NCBI RefSeq assembly: GCF_020515695.1
Contig: NZ_JAIWJA010000007.1
Location: 124,001 to 188,000, forward strand
Length of the DNA stretch: 64,000 bases
Source: Pseudomonas sp. MWU16-30317
GTDB lineage: Bacteria > Pseudomonadota > Gammaproteobacteria > Pseudomonadales > Pseudomonadaceae
Reading direction: 5' to 3'
The position numbers were made by a program, and so were the translations under genes. Of this stretch, positions 33,040 through 42,763 are shown one piece after another. Within the stretch, counting starts at the first letter, position 1. The number at the start of each line of letters is the position of its first letter. Under the pieces are notes generated by a model. That model worked only from the letters and a program-made list of their open reading frames with translations, did not search any database and was not told where the DNA came from.

Positions 33040-33507
33040 ATGCACGACACGACCTTGCTGCAATTGATCGAAGACGACATCGCCCCGGCAACCCAGCTGC
33101 TCGAGCTGTTGCGGGTCGAATCCAACGCCCTGTTCGGGCGGGACATGCAGTTGCTGGAAACCATCCTGGCGAAGAAGCAGTCTTTGGTCGTCCAGCTCGA
33201 GCAGCGCGGACGCAAGCGCAGTCAGGTATTGGCCGCCATGGGTTTCGCGGCTGATCGCGAAGGCCTGAAGAACTACGCTGACAGCTCCCCCCAAGGCGCT
33301 CATCTGCTGCAACGCAGCGATTTGCTGAGCAGCCTGCTGCTCGACTGCCAGTCGATCAACGACCTCAATGGCCGCTCGATCACGCACCAGCAGAACACCA
33401 CCGCCACGCAGATTCGTATCCTCATGGGCGGCGAAGCCCCCTCGTTGTACGATGCCCGCGGATCGACCTCCCGGCTGGCCAAGCAACGACCGCTCAGCCA
33501 GGCGTAA
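33040..33507 (+). CDS. flgN: FlgN, FlgK/FlgL export chaperone
   Basis: This 155-residue helical cytoplasmic chaperone binds the C-termini of FlgK and FlgL before export. The sequence is predicted to be almost all helix ([55 protein letters not shown]). It is 57 bp downstream of flgM, the conserved order. Confidence 0.93.
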   Translation: MHDTTLLQLIEDDIAPATQLLELLRVESNALFGRDMQLLETILAKKQSLVVQLEQRGRKRSQVLAAMGFAADREGLKNYADSSPQGAHLLQRSDLLSSLLLDCQSINDLNGRSITHQQNTTATQIRILMGGEAPSLYDARGSTSRLAKQRPLSQA

Positions 33508-33586
33508 GCACCCTCTATCAAGAGGCGCAACAAGCTGGCAGAATGCCAGCCACTGGATGTCGATTTTGCCTGGAGATACAAGCACC

Positions 33587-34342
33587 GTGTTCAACGTCTC
33601 AAACGCCGAAGACGCTCCGCAGCCGCCGAAGGTGCTCACCACACCACTGGAAATTGCGTCGAATCTGCGCGCCCTGGAAAAATCCCACGATCCGTTGATC
33701 ATCACCTTTGCCGATCGTGCCCAGCGCTTCCAGACTTTTCTGGTCGACGTCGATCATAAAAATTCCACCATGGCCCTGGACGAAATGATCCCGCGCGATG
33801 GCGAAAAGTACCTGCAGGCGGGCGAACCGTTCCGGGTTGAAGGCTTCCATGACGGGATACGTATCGCCTGGGAATGCCACGGCATGATGACCGTGGTCGA
33901 CAGCGCAGATAACGGCCGCAGCTACCGCGGCGACATGCCCTGCGAAGTCCTCTATCACCAGCGCCGCAACGCCTTTCGTGCAGCCCTCAAGCTGACTGCC
34001 CTGGTGGACGTCGAACTCGCCGGCGACAAGCTCAAGAATTCGCTCAGGGGCAAGCTGCTGGATATCTCCGCGACCGGCTGCAAGCTGCGTTTCGACGGCG
34101 ACCACAGCGAAGCGCTGCAACTGGGCCAGATCTACGAGCGCTACACCGCGCACCTGCCCACGCCATACACCAGGCTCACCACTGCGGTGGAACTGCGGCA
34201 CTTGCATTACGAGGAAAGCCTGGGCATCACCTTCGCCGGTGTACGCTTTCACAACATTTCTGCGGCGACCCTGCGCAATGTCGAGAACTTCGTCTTCCAG
34301 CTGCAGCGCGAAGCGCGACGGTTCGACAAAGACGATTTCTGA
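33587..34342 (+). CDS. flgZ: FlgZ/YcgR-type PilZ c-di-GMP flagellar brake protein
   Basis: This 251-residue protein has an N-terminal YcgR domain (about 10-115: [21 protein letters not shown]) and a C-terminal PilZ domain (about 125-245). The PilZ part has both c-di-GMP-binding elements, RRNAFR (RxxxR) and DISATG (DxSxxG). When bound to c-di-GMP it slows the flagellar motor. I chose the GTG at 33587, with GGAG 11 nt upstream and the family N-terminus [13 protein letters not shown]; an ATG at 33557 is possible. It follows flgMN as in other pseudomonads. Confidence 0.9.
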   Translation: MFNVSNAEDAPQPPKVLTTPLEIASNLRALEKSHDPLIITFADRAQRFQTFLVDVDHKNSTMALDEMIPRDGEKYLQAGEPFRVEGFHDGIRIAWECHGMMTVVDSADNGRSYRGDMPCEVLYHQRRNAFRAALKLTALVDVELAGDKLKNSLRGKLLDISATGCKLRFDGDHSEALQLGQIYERYTAHLPTPYTRLTTAVELRHLHYEESLGITFAGVRFHNISAATLRNVENFVFQLQREARRFDKDDF

Positions 34343-34350
34343 GACGCACC

Positions 34351-34444
34351 TGTAGCGAGGGGGCTCGCCCCTTCCCCCCGGAAAAACTGCACCAGGCCCC
34401 TTGTCAGGGCCTGATACATCTTTCGCGGGCAAGCCCCCTCGCGA
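34351..34444. terminator. Bidirectional terminator repeats between flgZ and MFS gene
   Basis: A widely spaced inverted repeat (34351-34371 with 34427-34444; tgtagcgagggggctcgcccc and near complement) flanks a second hairpin, caggccc/gggcctg (34393-34413). The two genes converge here, so it probably ends both transcripts. The same tagcgaggggg sequence recurs at 52011. Confidence 0.6.
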
Positions 34445-34449
34445 CGTCA

Positions 34450-35727
34450 TCACGTCTTGGCTGGTTCATCCTGCATCTGATCCTGCACCACCTGCTCATC
34501 GACCCGCGGATCCAATGCCGCCACCAAAGGCGAGCTGGTCATGTTGTCCGGCATGGCCACGTGATGCAGAGGCGCGTCGTCCACCACGTGCAGATTGGTG
34601 ACCGCCTTGGGTCGTATCAGGACCACCAGCAACAGGGCAAAAAAGCCGAAGAACACGTAAAGCATCTGACTGCCGAAGTAGTTCATCAGCACCCCCGCCA
34701 GCAGCGGCCCGATACAGGCGCCGACACCGTAGGTCACCAGCAGCATGGCGGTGAGTGAAACCCGCCGCTCGCCCTCGACATGGTCGTTGGCGAATGCCAC
34801 CGCCAACGGATACAGGCAGAACTGCAGCAAGGACACGACAAAGCCTGCAACAAACATCACTTCTACCGGCGCCCTCCCCCACACGGCCAATGGCACCGAG
34901 GCCAGCACGACCCCCACTGCCATGCAGCGAATCAACAGCGGTCGATCATAGCGATCCGACAGCCAGCCCAGCGGCCACTGCACAACCAGCCCGGCGAAAA
35001 TGCAACTCCCCATGAACAGCCCGACCTGCTCGGTACTCATGCCTTGCTGCGTGGCGTACAGCGGTGCCAGACCATAGAACGAACCAATGATCAGGCCCGC
35101 CGTCAGCACCGTGGTCAGCGACTGCGGCACCCGCTGCATGAAGAACCGCGGCTCCATGGGCGCCGGATGCAGCGGTGAAGGGTGAATGCCGCGGATCAGC
35201 GCCACCGGCACCAGGCACAGGGTGAAGCACAGCGCCACCAGCATCAGCAGTTCGTTGCCCAGCCCCGGGTGGATCACCAGGATCAACTGCCCCAGCGTCA
35301 AACCCAGGTAGGAGGCGATCATGTAGCCGCTGAACACCAGCCCACGCTGGCGCGCTTCGGCCTGCTCATTGAGCCAGCTCTCGATGACCATGTACTGGCA
35401 CATCATGCCGAGGCCGACGATCACCCGCAGAATGATCCAGGCCGGCAGATAATCCACCAGCCCGTGGCCCAATACCGCTGCGGCGACGATGCCCGCGCAG
35501 GCGGCGTAGGCACGAATATGCCCGACCCGGGCAATCAGCCGGTGACCGATCTTGCCCCCCAGAGCCAAGCCGAAATAGTTGGCCGCCATCAAGGCGCCCA
35601 CCCATATACCGTCGACATGCTCGGCCGCCAGGCGCAAGCCCAGGTAAGTGCTGAGCAGGCCCGAACCGATCAACATCATCAGGGCGGCGAAATACAGCGC
35701 GCGAAAATTTTTCCAGATCTGGCGCAT
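34450..35727 (-). CDS. MFS transporter, YcaD-like
   Basis: This 425-residue inner-membrane carrier is predicted to have 12 membrane helices. The first begins at FRALYFAALMMLIGSGLLSTYLGL, followed by GWLSDRYDRPLLI in the second half. It resembles the YcaD subfamily of unknown substrate. I chose the ATG at 35727 (MRQIWKNFRALYF); an in-frame extension of the open frame to 35853 is charged and non-conserved in character. The cytosolic tail is long (about 60 residues after the last helix). Confidence 0.8.
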   Translation of the reverse strand: MRQIWKNFRALYFAALMMLIGSGLLSTYLGLRLAAEHVDGIWVGALMAANYFGLALGGKIGHRLIARVGHIRAYAACAGIVAAAVLGHGLVDYLPAWIILRVIVGLGMMCQYMVIESWLNEQAEARQRGLVFSGYMIASYLGLTLGQLILVIHPGLGNELLMLVALCFTLCLVPVALIRGIHPSPLHPAPMEPRFFMQRVPQSLTTVLTAGLIIGSFYGLAPLYATQQGMSTEQVGLFMGSCIFAGLVVQWPLGWLSDRYDRPLLIRCMAVGVVLASVPLAVWGRAPVEVMFVAGFVVSLLQFCLYPLAVAFANDHVEGERRVSLTAMLLVTYGVGACIGPLLAGVLMNYFGSQMLYVFFGFFALLLVVLIRPKAVTNLHVVDDAPLHHVAMPDNMTSSPLVAALDPRVDEQVVQDQMQDEPAKT

Positions 35728-35830
35728 CGGCGTTCCGAGCGGCTCCTTGAGGTGATGGAAACAACAAAAGACCGGATGCTCGCCAACACGAACACCGGTC
35801 AAACCGCTAAAGCCGCGACATCCCCTCCTG

Positions 35831-37174
35831 CTAAGCGTGGGCCGCCAGTACACGGCGCTCCCAGGGGGTAATCTCGTTGAAAAAGCTGATCAGTTCGAGC
35901 TGCTTGCTCGCACCAAAGCCTTCGATGAACTCCTTGCCGAACAGTTCCTTGGCAAGCTCGCTGCGTGTCAGACGCTCCAATGCAGCGTGCAAGGTACAAG
36001 GCAGCAACAAATTATCCGGCACAGTCATTTCGCCCTGCACCGGCGCACTCGGCTCCAGCCTGCGCTCGATGCCATGCAAGCCGGCCGCCAGACTCGCGGC
36101 AATGGCCAGGTAGGGATTGGCATCGGCGCCAGGCAGACGGTTCTCGACCCGCCGCGCCGCCGGCGAACTGGCCGGAATACGCAGGCCCGCCGCGCGATTG
36201 TCCAGCGACCAGCACGCGTTGTTCGGCGAGGCGTATGGATGAATGAAGCGGTGGTAGGAGTTGACATTCGGCGCCAGCAACGCAGTGAAGTCAGCCATAG
36301 CCGCCTGTTGGCCGCCGATGAAGTGACGAAACATCGCCGTCGGCTCCCCAGCCGTATCACTGAACACGTTGCGACCGCTGTCCAGGGCGATCAGGCTCTG
36401 GTGAATATGCATCGAACTGCCCGCGGTATGCGCCAACGGCTTGGCCATGCACACCACCATCAAGCCGTGCTTGAGGCCGACCTCCTTGAGCAGGTGCTTG
36501 AACAGCAACGTCTGATCGGCCAGCAGCAACGGGTCGCCGTGCAGCAGATTGATCTCGAACTGGCTGACACCCATCTCGTGCATGAAGGTATCGCGTGGCA
36601 GGCCCAAGGCCGCCATGCAGCGATAGACCTCACTGAAAAACGGCCTCAGGCCATTGTTGGAGCTGACACTGAAGGCGCTGGCACCGTCTTCGCGACGCCC
36701 GTCCAGCCCCTTGGGCGGCAAGAAGGGCTGCTGGGGATCGCGATGCCGATCGAACACGTAGAACTCGAGCTCGGTGGCCACCACCGGCGCCAATCCCAGG
36801 GACGCATAGCGGGCGATCACGGCCTTGAGCTGGCCGCGTGTGGACAAGCACGAGGGCTCGCCATCGAGCTCTTCGGCATCGCAGATCACCAGCGCACGCG
36901 GCTGATCGCTCCAGGGCAGTCGATAGAGCTGGGTCAGATCAGGCACCAGAGCCAGGTCGCCATCATCCGCGCCGTAGAATTCGGCGGCCGGGTAGCCGCC
37001 CATGATGCATTGCAGGAGTACCCCTCGCGCCAATTGCAGGCGGCGCCCTTGCTCAAAGCCCTCGGCGGTCATGACCTTGCCGCGGGGCACGCCATTGAGA
37101 TCGGGGGTGATACATTCGATTTCATCAATGCCCGTCAGGCGCTCGGCGAGGGAGCGCGGGCAAGCGGTCGTCAT
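35831..37174 (-). CDS. Glutamine synthetase family protein (gamma-glutamylpolyamine synthetase-like)
   Basis: This 447-residue protein has the glutamine synthetase beta-grasp N-terminal domain (DLNGVPRGK) and catalytic domain. The metal-binding ATELEFYVFD and GSSMHIHQSL segments are intact, as are NRAAGLRIP and RVENRLPGADANPYLAIAA. This resembles the PuuA/Pau/Spu enzymes that ligate glutamate to putrescine or other amines rather than the true GlnA, which is longer and has an adenylylation loop. The ATG at 37174 is preceded by AAGGA at 7 nt. No other polyamine gene is adjacent. Confidence 0.85.
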   Translation of the reverse strand: MTTACPRSLAERLTGIDEIECITPDLNGVPRGKVMTAEGFEQGRRLQLARGVLLQCIMGGYPAAEFYGADDGDLALVPDLTQLYRLPWSDQPRALVICDAEELDGEPSCLSTRGQLKAVIARYASLGLAPVVATELEFYVFDRHRDPQQPFLPPKGLDGRREDGASAFSVSSNNGLRPFFSEVYRCMAALGLPRDTFMHEMGVSQFEINLLHGDPLLLADQTLLFKHLLKEVGLKHGLMVVCMAKPLAHTAGSSMHIHQSLIALDSGRNVFSDTAGEPTAMFRHFIGGQQAAMADFTALLAPNVNSYHRFIHPYASPNNACWSLDNRAAGLRIPASSPAARRVENRLPGADANPYLAIAASLAAGLHGIERRLEPSAPVQGEMTVPDNLLLPCTLHAALERLTRSELAKELFGKEFIEGFGASKQLELISFFNEITPWERRVLAAHA

Positions 37175-37632
37175 GACTCGATCCTTGTGAGAAAACGCCG
37201 GGATGGCTGCCTCGACAAAATCGCATTGCACTGGACAAAGATCAAGCGGCGCGCCGACATCGCCAGGCTTCGCGATTGGCGCGGCAGGACCGACCTCTTC
37301 GGCGGCGACGGGGGCCCGCAGCACCACCGCTCACACCCAGGACCCAGAGCGATTGTTACACTCCACGCAAGAGCCTGTTACCGAATGCCTGGCGCGAATA
37401 CGTCAAAATATGTCTAAGCTGAAAACCGGGCAGTCATATAGATGACTTATCTTGCACGCGCCTAATTATTTCACGAAACAAACCCAACGCGCGCGCTACC
37501 AAAAGTCGCACCTGCCCCCCAAGCAGCACTTCGCCTTGCGTAGACAAGGTACAACCGTGATCACCACGCAACAGGCCTCACTGCGCGCATCCATTGCGGA
37601 TCGCTCGCTGACGTCTGCTGCAGGAGCCCTGC
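37175..37632. other. 458-bp divergent intergenic region, nothing recognised
   Basis: The region lies between divergent genes (glutamine synthetase homologue on the minus strand, dehydrogenase subunit on the plus strand). It should carry both promoters. I see no clear consensus promoter, RNA structure or small gene. The middle (37410-37480) is AT-richer than its surroundings. Confidence 0.5.
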
Positions 37633-38382
37633 ATGACCGACAAGCCCAACAAGGGAGTGACCCGCAGGCAACTGCTGTTTACCTCCGCCACCACCGTCGC
37701 CGTGGGCGCCGCGGCCAGCGCCAAGGCCGCGACCCTGGTCGGCGTACCGCAATGGATCCCCTTCGACCACAACGGCCCTCAGCACTACGACACTCCAGGC
37801 TGGCAATTCTTCAGCGCTGAGCAGGGCCGAGAAGTCGAAGCCATCGTCGAACGCCTGATCCCGGCCGACGACCTCAGCGTCAGCGGCAAGGACGCCGGTT
37901 GCGCGGTGTTCATCGACCGCCAGCTGGCCGGCGAATACGGCACTTTTGCCCGCTTGTACCGCGAAGGTCCGTTCGAAAAAGGCACGCCGACCCAAGGCGA
38001 CCAGTCGCCGCTCAACCCGCGCGAGCGCTACAACCTGGGCCTCGCCGCGCTGGGTAAATATTGCCAGGCGCAGTTCCAGAAACCCTTCAGCGGCCTGTCC
38101 GCCGAACAGCGCGATCAGGTCCTGGCCGCATTGGAGAACGGCACGGCGCAATTCGATGGCGTCGACAGCAAGCTGTTTTTCCAGCAAGTGCTCGGCAACA
38201 CCATGGAAGGCTTTTTCGCCGACCCGATCTACGGCGGCAACCGCGAAATGGTGTCCTGGAAGATGATCGGCTTTCCCGGTGCCCGCTACGACTACCGCGA
38301 TTACATCGGCCAGCACAACCAGAAACTCGATCTGGTGCCGCTCTCCATCATCGGCAGCTCCGCCTGGAACAAGAAGGGTTAA
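37633..38382 (+). CDS. Gluconate 2-dehydrogenase subunit 3 (gamma)-like protein, Tat-exported
   Basis: This 249-residue small subunit has a twin-arginine signal at residues 10-32 (TRRQLLF then a hydrophobic stretch, cleaved near AKAATL). The mature part has the subunit-3 motif VEAIVERLIPADD. It should carry the flavoprotein subunit through the Tat system in complex. AGGAG lies 6 nt before the ATG. The next gene is 5 bp downstream. Confidence 0.85.
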   Translation: MTDKPNKGVTRRQLLFTSATTVAVGAAASAKAATLVGVPQWIPFDHNGPQHYDTPGWQFFSAEQGREVEAIVERLIPADDLSVSGKDAGCAVFIDRQLAGEYGTFARLYREGPFEKGTPTQGDQSPLNPRERYNLGLAALGKYCQAQFQKPFSGLSAEQRDQVLAALENGTAQFDGVDSKLFFQQVLGNTMEGFFADPIYGGNREMVSWKMIGFPGARYDYRDYIGQHNQKLDLVPLSIIGSSAWNKKG

Positions 38383-38387
38383 TCCGC

Positions 38388-40151
38388 ATGGCCAAGAAAC
38401 TACCTTCCACTGACATCGTGGTTGTCGGGCTCGGCTGGGCCGGATCCATCATCGCCAACGAACTGGCCGACACCGGCCTGAACGTCATCGGCTTCGAACG
38501 CGGCCCCTGGCGCGATACCGCCAGCGACTTCAACCTTGCCTCGGCGGCCGACGAACTGCGCTACAACCGCCGCCAGGAGTTGATGCTGCGCACCAAGCAG
38601 AACACCTGCACGATGCGTAACAGCGCCAGCGAAACCGCCTTGCCGATGCGCACCTGGGGCTCGTTCCACCCCGGCAACGGTACCGGCGGTGCCGGCAACC
38701 ACTGGGCCGGCATCGCCTTTCGCTTCCAGCCCCACGAATTTCGCCTGCACAGCCACCTCACCGAGCGTTACGGCAAGGAGCTGCCAACCGAATTGACCCT
38801 GCAGGACTGGGGCACCGATTGGGAAGAAATGGAGCCCTACTACGCCGCGTTCGACCGCCTGGCTGGCGTGTCCGGCAAGGCCGGCAATATCAAGGGCCAG
38901 ATCATCGAGGGCGGCAACACCTTCGAAGGCGCCCGCTCGGCCGAATACCCTAATCCGCCCACCCTGCAGACCTACGCCCCGACCCTGTTCGCCGAGGCGG
39001 CCCGCAACATGGGCTACAAGCCGTTCCCGGTGCCCTCGGCGCTGGTCTCGCAGCCTTACACCAACTCCCTTGGCGTGAAGATGGGGCCATGCACCTATTG
39101 CGGCTTCTGCACCAACTACGGCTGCGCCAACTACTCCAAGGCCAGCGCCATTACCACGGTGTTGCCCGCACTGATCCGCAAGCCCAACTTCACCGCGGTG
39201 ACCAACGCCGAAGTGCTCAAGGTGGTGATGGACAGCACGGGCACCAAGGCCACCGGGATCATCTATGTGGATGCCAATGGCGATGAATTCGAGCAGCCGG
39301 CGGACCTGGTGGTGATCTCGGCGTTCATCTTCGAAAACGTGCGGCTGATGTTGCTGTCCGGGGTCGGCAAGCCCTACGATCCGGTCAGCAACACCGGCAC
39401 CACCGGGCGCAACTACGCGTACCAGACCGCCAACAGCGTGCAGATGTTCTTCGATGACAAGAACTTCAACCCCTTCATCGGTGGTGGCGCCATTGGTATG
39501 GGCATCGACGAGTTCAACAACGACAACTTCGACCACTCCGGCCTCGGCTTCATGGGTGGCGGCAGTACCCGCGTGACACCGATCGGCGCCGCGCCCATCG
39601 ACTCGCGACCGGTTCCGCCAGGCACCCCGGCCTGGGGCGCGAAATGGAAGCAGGCCACGGTCAAGAACTACCTCAGCACCATGTCCATCGGTTGCGAGGC
39701 CAGCAGTTACTCGGTGCGCACCAACTACCTGTCGCTGGACCCGAACTACGCCGACCCCCATGGCCGTCCGCTGCTGCGCATCACCTTCGACTTCCCGGAA
39801 AACGATCGCAAGATGGCCAAATACTGCATCGGCAAGGTCGCGGAAATCGCCAAGAGCATGAATCCGCGCGAAATGGTCGTGAAAAGCCAGCAAGGCCATT
39901 GGGACAGCGCGCCGTATCAGTCCTCGCACATCGTCGGCGGTTTCATCATGGGCGCCGATCCGGCCACCAGCTCGGTGAACAAGCACCTGCAGGTGTGGGG
40001 GGTGCCGAATCTGTTCGTGGTGGGCTCATCGGCCTTCCCGCAGAACCCCGGCTACAACCCGACCGGCACCGTGTGCGCCCTGGCGTTCAAGGCGGCGGAT
40101 GCCATCCGCAGCCGCTACCTCAAACGTCCTGGGGAGATGATCAGCGTATGA
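38388..40151 (+). CDS. GMC-type FAD dehydrogenase, large subunit (gluconate 2-dehydrogenase-like)
   Basis: This 587-residue flavoprotein has the FAD-binding Rossmann motif DIVVVGLGWAGSIIANELADTG at residues about 8-30 and the C-terminal GMC region with NPGYNPTGTVCALAFKAADAI. A cysteine-rich stretch (CTYCGFCTNYGCANY) near 240 is typical of gluconate and 2-ketogluconate dehydrogenase large subunits. It has no signal of its own and is exported with the Tat subunit. It overlaps the cytochrome gene by 4 bp. Its substrate (gluconate, 2-ketogluconate or another polyol acid) cannot be set by eye. Confidence 0.85.
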   Translation: MAKKLPSTDIVVVGLGWAGSIIANELADTGLNVIGFERGPWRDTASDFNLASAADELRYNRRQELMLRTKQNTCTMRNSASETALPMRTWGSFHPGNGTGGAGNHWAGIAFRFQPHEFRLHSHLTERYGKELPTELTLQDWGTDWEEMEPYYAAFDRLAGVSGKAGNIKGQIIEGGNTFEGARSAEYPNPPTLQTYAPTLFAEAARNMGYKPFPVPSALVSQPYTNSLGVKMGPCTYCGFCTNYGCANYSKASAITTVLPALIRKPNFTAVTNAEVLKVVMDSTGTKATGIIYVDANGDEFEQPADLVVISAFIFENVRLMLLSGVGKPYDPVSNTGTTGRNYAYQTANSVQMFFDDKNFNPFIGGGAIGMGIDEFNNDNFDHSGLGFMGGGSTRVTPIGAAPIDSRPVPPGTPAWGAKWKQATVKNYLSTMSIGCEASSYSVRTNYLSLDPNYADPHGRPLLRITFDFPENDRKMAKYCIGKVAEIAKSMNPREMVVKSQQGHWDSAPYQSSHIVGGFIMGADPATSSVNKHLQVWGVPNLFVVGSSAFPQNPGYNPTGTVCALAFKAADAIRSRYLKRPGEMISV

Positions 40152-41374
40152 AAACCTCCCTTTCGTTGTGCGCCGGCCTGCTGGGCCTGGCGGTCGGTTA
40201 CGCCCATGCTGGCACCGGCGGCGACTCTTACAACCTGGTGGAAAAGGGCCGCTACCTGGCGACCCTGGGTGACTGCACCGCGTGCCATACCTTGCCGAAC
40301 AAGCCGTTGTTTTCTGGCGGGGTGATACTCGATACGCCGTTCGGCAAGCTGCTGGGCGCCAACATCACGCCGGACCCGGTCCACGGTATCGGCCGCTGGA
40401 CGTTCGAGGACTTCCAGAAGGTCATGTCCGAGGGCCATAGCCCAGGCAACAAGCGCCTCTATGGGGCCATGCCGTTTACCGCGTACACCAAGGTGGCGCG
40501 CGAAGACAACATGGCGATCTGGGCCTACCTGCAAACCGTGCAGCCGTCGGACAATCCGGTGGAAACCAACCAGCTGCCCTTCCCTTTCAACATTCGCACC
40601 AGCCTGATCGGCTGGAACCTGCTGAACTTCACCCAAGGCGAGTTCAAGGCCAACCCGCAAAAATCCGCGCAATGGAACCGCGGTGCATATCTGGTCGAAG
40701 GGCTGGGGCACTGCGGCACCTGCCATACGCCCAAGAGCATTATCGGCGGTGACGACAACGATCACTTCCTGGGCGGCAACAATCTGCAGGGCTGGGTAGC
40801 GCCGGACATCACCGCCAATCCCCACTCTGGCATCGGTGGCTGGAGCGCCGAGGACATCGTCCAGTACCTGAAGACCGGCGCCAACCGCTTCGATATCGCC
40901 TCAGGCCCCATGGCTGAAGAGGTCGAGCATTCTTCGCAGCACTGGAAGGACGAAGACCTGATGGCGGTGGCGGTCTACCTCAAGGATGACCCCAAGACCG
41001 CCGAGGCGCCGAAGGCGTTGGCCGCCAACGATCCGACCATGGTCGCCGGCAAGGCGATCTATGCCGATCGCTGCTCGGCGTGTCACGTCGGCAAGGGTGA
41101 AGGTGTCGAGGGCCTGTTCCCGAAACTGGCAGGCGCGCCGCTGGTCAATGGCAGCGATCCGGCGTCGATGATCCGCGTGGTGCTGTCCGGCAGTCGCGCT
41201 GGCTCCACCGACGCCGCACCGACAGCGCCGGCAATGCCGGCGTTCGGCTGGAACCTGTCGGATGATAACGTCGCGGCGGTGTTGACCTATGTACGCAACA
41301 GCTGGGGCAATGCTGCGCCAGCGGTGTCGAGCGGGGATGTGAAGGACCTGCGCGAGGCGTTGCGGACTAAATAG
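40148..41374 (+). CDS. Membrane-associated triheme cytochrome c subunit
   Basis: This 408-residue protein has a Sec signal peptide (MKTSLSLCAGLLGLAVGYAHA) and three CxxCH heme sites: CTACH at 43-47, CGTCH near 189 and CSACH near 309. It takes electrons from the dehydrogenase subunit to the ubiquinone or oxidase chain. Three hemes is the normal number for gluconate dehydrogenase and alcohol dehydrogenase cytochrome subunits. It overlaps the large-subunit gene by 4 bp. Confidence 0.88.
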   Translation: MKTSLSLCAGLLGLAVGYAHAGTGGDSYNLVEKGRYLATLGDCTACHTLPNKPLFSGGVILDTPFGKLLGANITPDPVHGIGRWTFEDFQKVMSEGHSPGNKRLYGAMPFTAYTKVAREDNMAIWAYLQTVQPSDNPVETNQLPFPFNIRTSLIGWNLLNFTQGEFKANPQKSAQWNRGAYLVEGLGHCGTCHTPKSIIGGDDNDHFLGGNNLQGWVAPDITANPHSGIGGWSAEDIVQYLKTGANRFDIASGPMAEEVEHSSQHWKDEDLMAVAVYLKDDPKTAEAPKALAANDPTMVAGKAIYADRCSACHVGKGEGVEGLFPKLAGAPLVNGSDPASMIRVVLSGSRAGSTDAAPTAPAMPAFGWNLSDDNVAAVLTYVRNSWGNAAPAVSSGDVKDLREALRTK

Positions 41375-41397
41375 TCGGTCGGCTTGCCGGCCCCTTC

Positions 41398-41495
41398 GCG
41401 GGCAAGCCTTGCTCCCACACGAGTGAGCCTCACATTTGTGGTAGCAAGACTCCCACACGAGTGAGCCGTATATTGTGGGAGCAAGGCTTGCCCGC
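41398..41495. repeat. 22-bp inverted repeat with internal direct repeats
   Basis: Arms 41398-41419 and 41474-41495 are perfect reverse complements. Inside is an 18-bp direct repeat, ctcccacacgagtgagcc, at 41412-41429 and 41450-41467. It lies between the convergent cytochrome and efflux pump genes and is probably a bidirectional terminator of the GTGGGAGCAAGGCTTGC repeat class. Confidence 0.65.
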
Positions 41496-41521
41496 AAAGA
41501 GGCCCGCAAGATCGCCAACCA

Positions 41522-42763
41522 CTACGGCCGGGCAGCCAGATTATCCGCAGCCCGGTCCTTGCGCTCGTTCCGCACCCCCACCCAAAACCCCGTCAAGCCC
41601 AACACCGCTGCAATGCTGAGCACCGTCGCGGCCGCTAATGCCGGGTCATGGCCCAGGCCCACCGCGCTGGTCGACAGCACCCCCACCAGCATCTGCGCGA
41701 AGCCATAGAACCCCGCCGCCGACCCCACCAAATGGGCGTCCACACTCAAGGCCTTGGTCATCGCCGCCGGGCTCGCCAGCCCCGCCCCAAGTGTCAACAG
41801 ACAGATCGGGATCATCACCGTGAGCACACTCACCGCCCCGAGCAACACCACCGCCAGCAAGGTCAGCGCGCTGCCCAGGCCGATCAGGTTACCCACCAGC
41901 AGCAACCTCTCCAGGCGCACGACGCGAATCAGCCGCCGTGTCAGGGCATTGCCGACGAACATCCCGACGATCAACATCCCCAGGTACAAGCCCACCTCCT
42001 GCAATGGCCGATGCAACTCATCGACGAAGATGAACGGCGCCGCCGCGATAAAACCGTACATCGACGTCGTGGTGCAGCCACCGCCCAGTGCGTAGCCGAC
42101 AAACGAGGGCAAACGCAACAGCCGCGAATAATCGCGCAGCAATGCCCTGAGGCTGACCTCACCGGACGGCCGACTGGTCTCTGGCAAGTGCCGCCAGCTG
42201 AAGAGCAAGGTCACCAGCCCCATGCCGCCCAGCACCACGAAGATCGAACGCCAGCCGAAATGCACCGACAGCAGCGAGCCCACCAGCGGCGCCAGGCCAG
42301 GCCCGGCCATGACCATCAGATTGAGCAATGCCAGGTCGCGGACCGAGTCATCGATGGTCGAAGTATCGCGTACCATGGCGCGCCCGAGCGCCAGCCCCGC
42401 GCAGCCGCCCAAGGCCTGCAGCAGACGGGCCGCGATCAGGGTATGAACATCACTGGCCAGCGACGCGAGAAGACTGCCTGCGGTATACAGCCCCAGCCCG
42501 AACAGCAACATGGGTCGGCGCCCCAGGCCATCGGACAGCGGGCCGTACACCAGCTGGCCGGCTGCCAGGCCGAGGATATAGACGCTGATGGTCATCTGCA
42601 TCGCCGCCGGGCTGACATCGAAAGCCCGCGCCGCAGCCGGCAGCGCTGGAACGAACATGTGCATGGCGAGTGTGCCGCTGATGGTAATCATGACCAGCAG
42701 CCAGAGGGGAGGTTTGACGATGGGTGATGCAACGGGGATTGCCGCAGGGCGAACGTCGGACAT
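41522..42763 (-). CDS. Bcr/CflA family MFS drug efflux transporter
   Basis: This 413-residue inner-membrane protein has 12 predicted helices. The Bcr/CflA signatures are visible: ISVYILGLAAGQLVYGPLSDGLGRRPML (motif A, split by TM2-3) and ALGRAMVRDTS. It probably exports drugs or metabolites by proton antiport. The substrate is unknown. It diverges from the arn operon. Confidence 0.88.
   Translation of the reverse strand: MSDVRPAAIPVASPIVKPPLWLLVMITISGTLAMHMFVPALPAAARAFDVSPAAMQMTISVYILGLAAGQLVYGPLSDGLGRRPMLLFGLGLYTAGSLLASLASDVHTLIAARLLQALGGCAGLALGRAMVRDTSTIDDSVRDLALLNLMVMAGPGLAPLVGSLLSVHFGWRSIFVVLGGMGLVTLLFSWRHLPETSRPSGEVSLRALLRDYSRLLRLPSFVGYALGGGCTTTSMYGFIAAAPFIFVDELHRPLQEVGLYLGMLIVGMFVGNALTRRLIRVVRLERLLLVGNLIGLGSALTLLAVVLLGAVSVLTVMIPICLLTLGAGLASPAAMTKALSVDAHLVGSAAGFYGFAQMLVGVLSTSAVGLGHDPALAAATVLSIAAVLGLTGFWVGVRNERKDRAADNLAARP

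Noticed and set aside
38061-38387. N-terminal extension of the GMC dehydrogenase
   Set aside because: It runs through the preceding Tat-subunit gene; the ATG at 38388 begins the FAD-binding motif at the usual position.
41412-41467. CRISPR-like direct repeats
   Set aside because: Only two copies with a short spacer, inside an inverted repeat and without cas genes.
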